From NCBI RefSeq assembly GCF_047495875.1, contig NC_092465.1, positions 9,225,160 through 9,289,159 of the forward strand: a stretch of DNA of 64,000 nucleotides, written 5' to 3'. This document shows positions 63,193 through 64,000 of this stretch, piece by piece (within the stretch, counting starts at the first letter, position 1; the number at the start of each line of letters is the position of its first letter). Origin of the DNA: Pithys albifrons albifrons (Eukaryota > Chordata > Aves > Passeriformes > Thamnophilidae). Under the pieces are notes generated by a model. That model was not told the origin of the DNA. It saw nothing but the letters and a program-made list of their open reading frames with translations, and searched no databases. Made by a program: the position numbers and the translations under genes.

Positions 63193-64000
63193 GAGAGGAG
63201 AGAGGGGAAAGGAATGGGGAATGCTGTAATACCTGCAAGATAGGATTTTCTAAATGGCCTAAGTAAATTAACTTATATAGAAAATATGTTTACTGATTAC
63301 ACAGGTGATTTTTCAGAGAGTATAAATTTTTTGCATTTTTAGCTTTAATTAAAAAGCAAAAACAAAACAGAAACGTGGAAGCTGGTCTCTTGTTACTGAA
63401 TATACCTAACCTCAATGTAGTGGCAGCTATGATATAAACCATTTGAAGATAAATTCTCTCCATATTTAATCTTGAATATTTCATAAAATTAGGGCTTTCT
63501 AATGTTGCTTGTAAGTCTTTAAAGCAAAGCCCCATACTTAAAACTTGTTCCATCTTCACTCACAGGAATCGCATTTGTCCTGCAAAATCAAGATTATTAA
63601 GAAATCAAAGATGTCCATAGATGTTTGTGAAGTTTATCAAACTGCTGTCAAGTAAATCAGGTAAGTCAACTTGCCAAAGCAACTGTTGCAATTCATAAGA
63701 CAAAAACAAGTTTTAAAAAGAGCCCAGGACTAACCAAGGTTACTGATGGGGGATTATGGAAAGAAAATGCAAATTTTCCCTGAAGAAAGATTCCTATTGG
63801 CATAGACTGTATCTTACCAAAGCTGTTAGATAGTGTTGTCTAGTGCTTAATATTTTCATTACAGAGCCTGAATCTGTTCACAAGTTTGTATCTTTATTTT
63901 CCTTCAGCAGTAGGATTTAATCTGCTTACCCACCTTATAAAGGACATACCAGCTTTGGAGAAGGATGTCACGACATTAAAATCACAGATTATGTTATTAT

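Larger units (their letters stand above)
60991..64000. other. Non-coding DNA to the end of the window
   Basis: The largest frame is 114 codons (61833-62177, minus) with no domain. A poly(T) run of 18 lies at 63175-63192. No gene, exon or clear transposon was recognised up to the window edge. Confidence 0.5.

Overview
This window looks like a piece of a bird macrochromosome, either deep intergenic DNA or the inside of a very large intron. The base composition is AT-rich (roughly 60% or more by eye) and CpG is scarce. Tandem and interspersed repeats are sparse. The one clear recent-type retroposon, at about 45.09-45.32 kb, is a 5'-truncated CR1 LINE of the kind found in birds, lying on the minus strand. 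Almost everything else recognisable is very old: MIR/L2-type SINE and LINE tails, and remnants of an older non-LTR retrotransposon. Low repeat density together with CR1 points to Aves rather than turtle or crocodile, but the species cannot be named from this.

No protein-coding gene, rRNA, tRNA, CRISPR array or known microRNA could be supported. The open frames are short (mostly 60-160 codons), overlap on both strands, and match no family I recognise. The exception in length is a 282-codon frame (44717-45565, +) that runs straight through the antisense CR1 copy. I treat it as probably fortuitous but flag it.

Layout. 1-2 kb: an old LINE remnant on the minus strand with a decayed reverse-transcriptase active site (YADD-type box now YANN). 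2-9.5 kb: non-coding DNA with one homeodomain-site-rich block near 6.8 kb. 9.5 kb and 19-19.4 kb: MIR/L2-like remnants. 19.4-30.7 kb: several more old repeat pieces (23.2, 23.65-24.0, 27.7, 29.3, 30.5 kb), an exon-like interval at 28.36-28.51 kb, and conserved-element-like AT-rich stretches at 21.6 and 24.7-25.05 kb. 30.7-45 kb: repeat-poor DNA with a purine tract and a TA/TG-rich tract near 41 kb. 45.1 kb: CR1. 50-54 kb: simple sequence, a 42-bp alternating purine-pyrimidine (Z-DNA-prone) run, and an old repeat tail at 52.1 kb. 54-64 kb: three further stretches that resemble conserved non-coding elements, and a C-rich block of unknown origin at 60.0-61.0 kb.

No set of genes works together here. 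If the window has a function, it is more likely regulatory (enhancers or chromatin structure for a gene outside it) than coding. That is inference from composition; a cross-species alignment would be the deciding test. I found no convincing evidence of a previously undescribed system.
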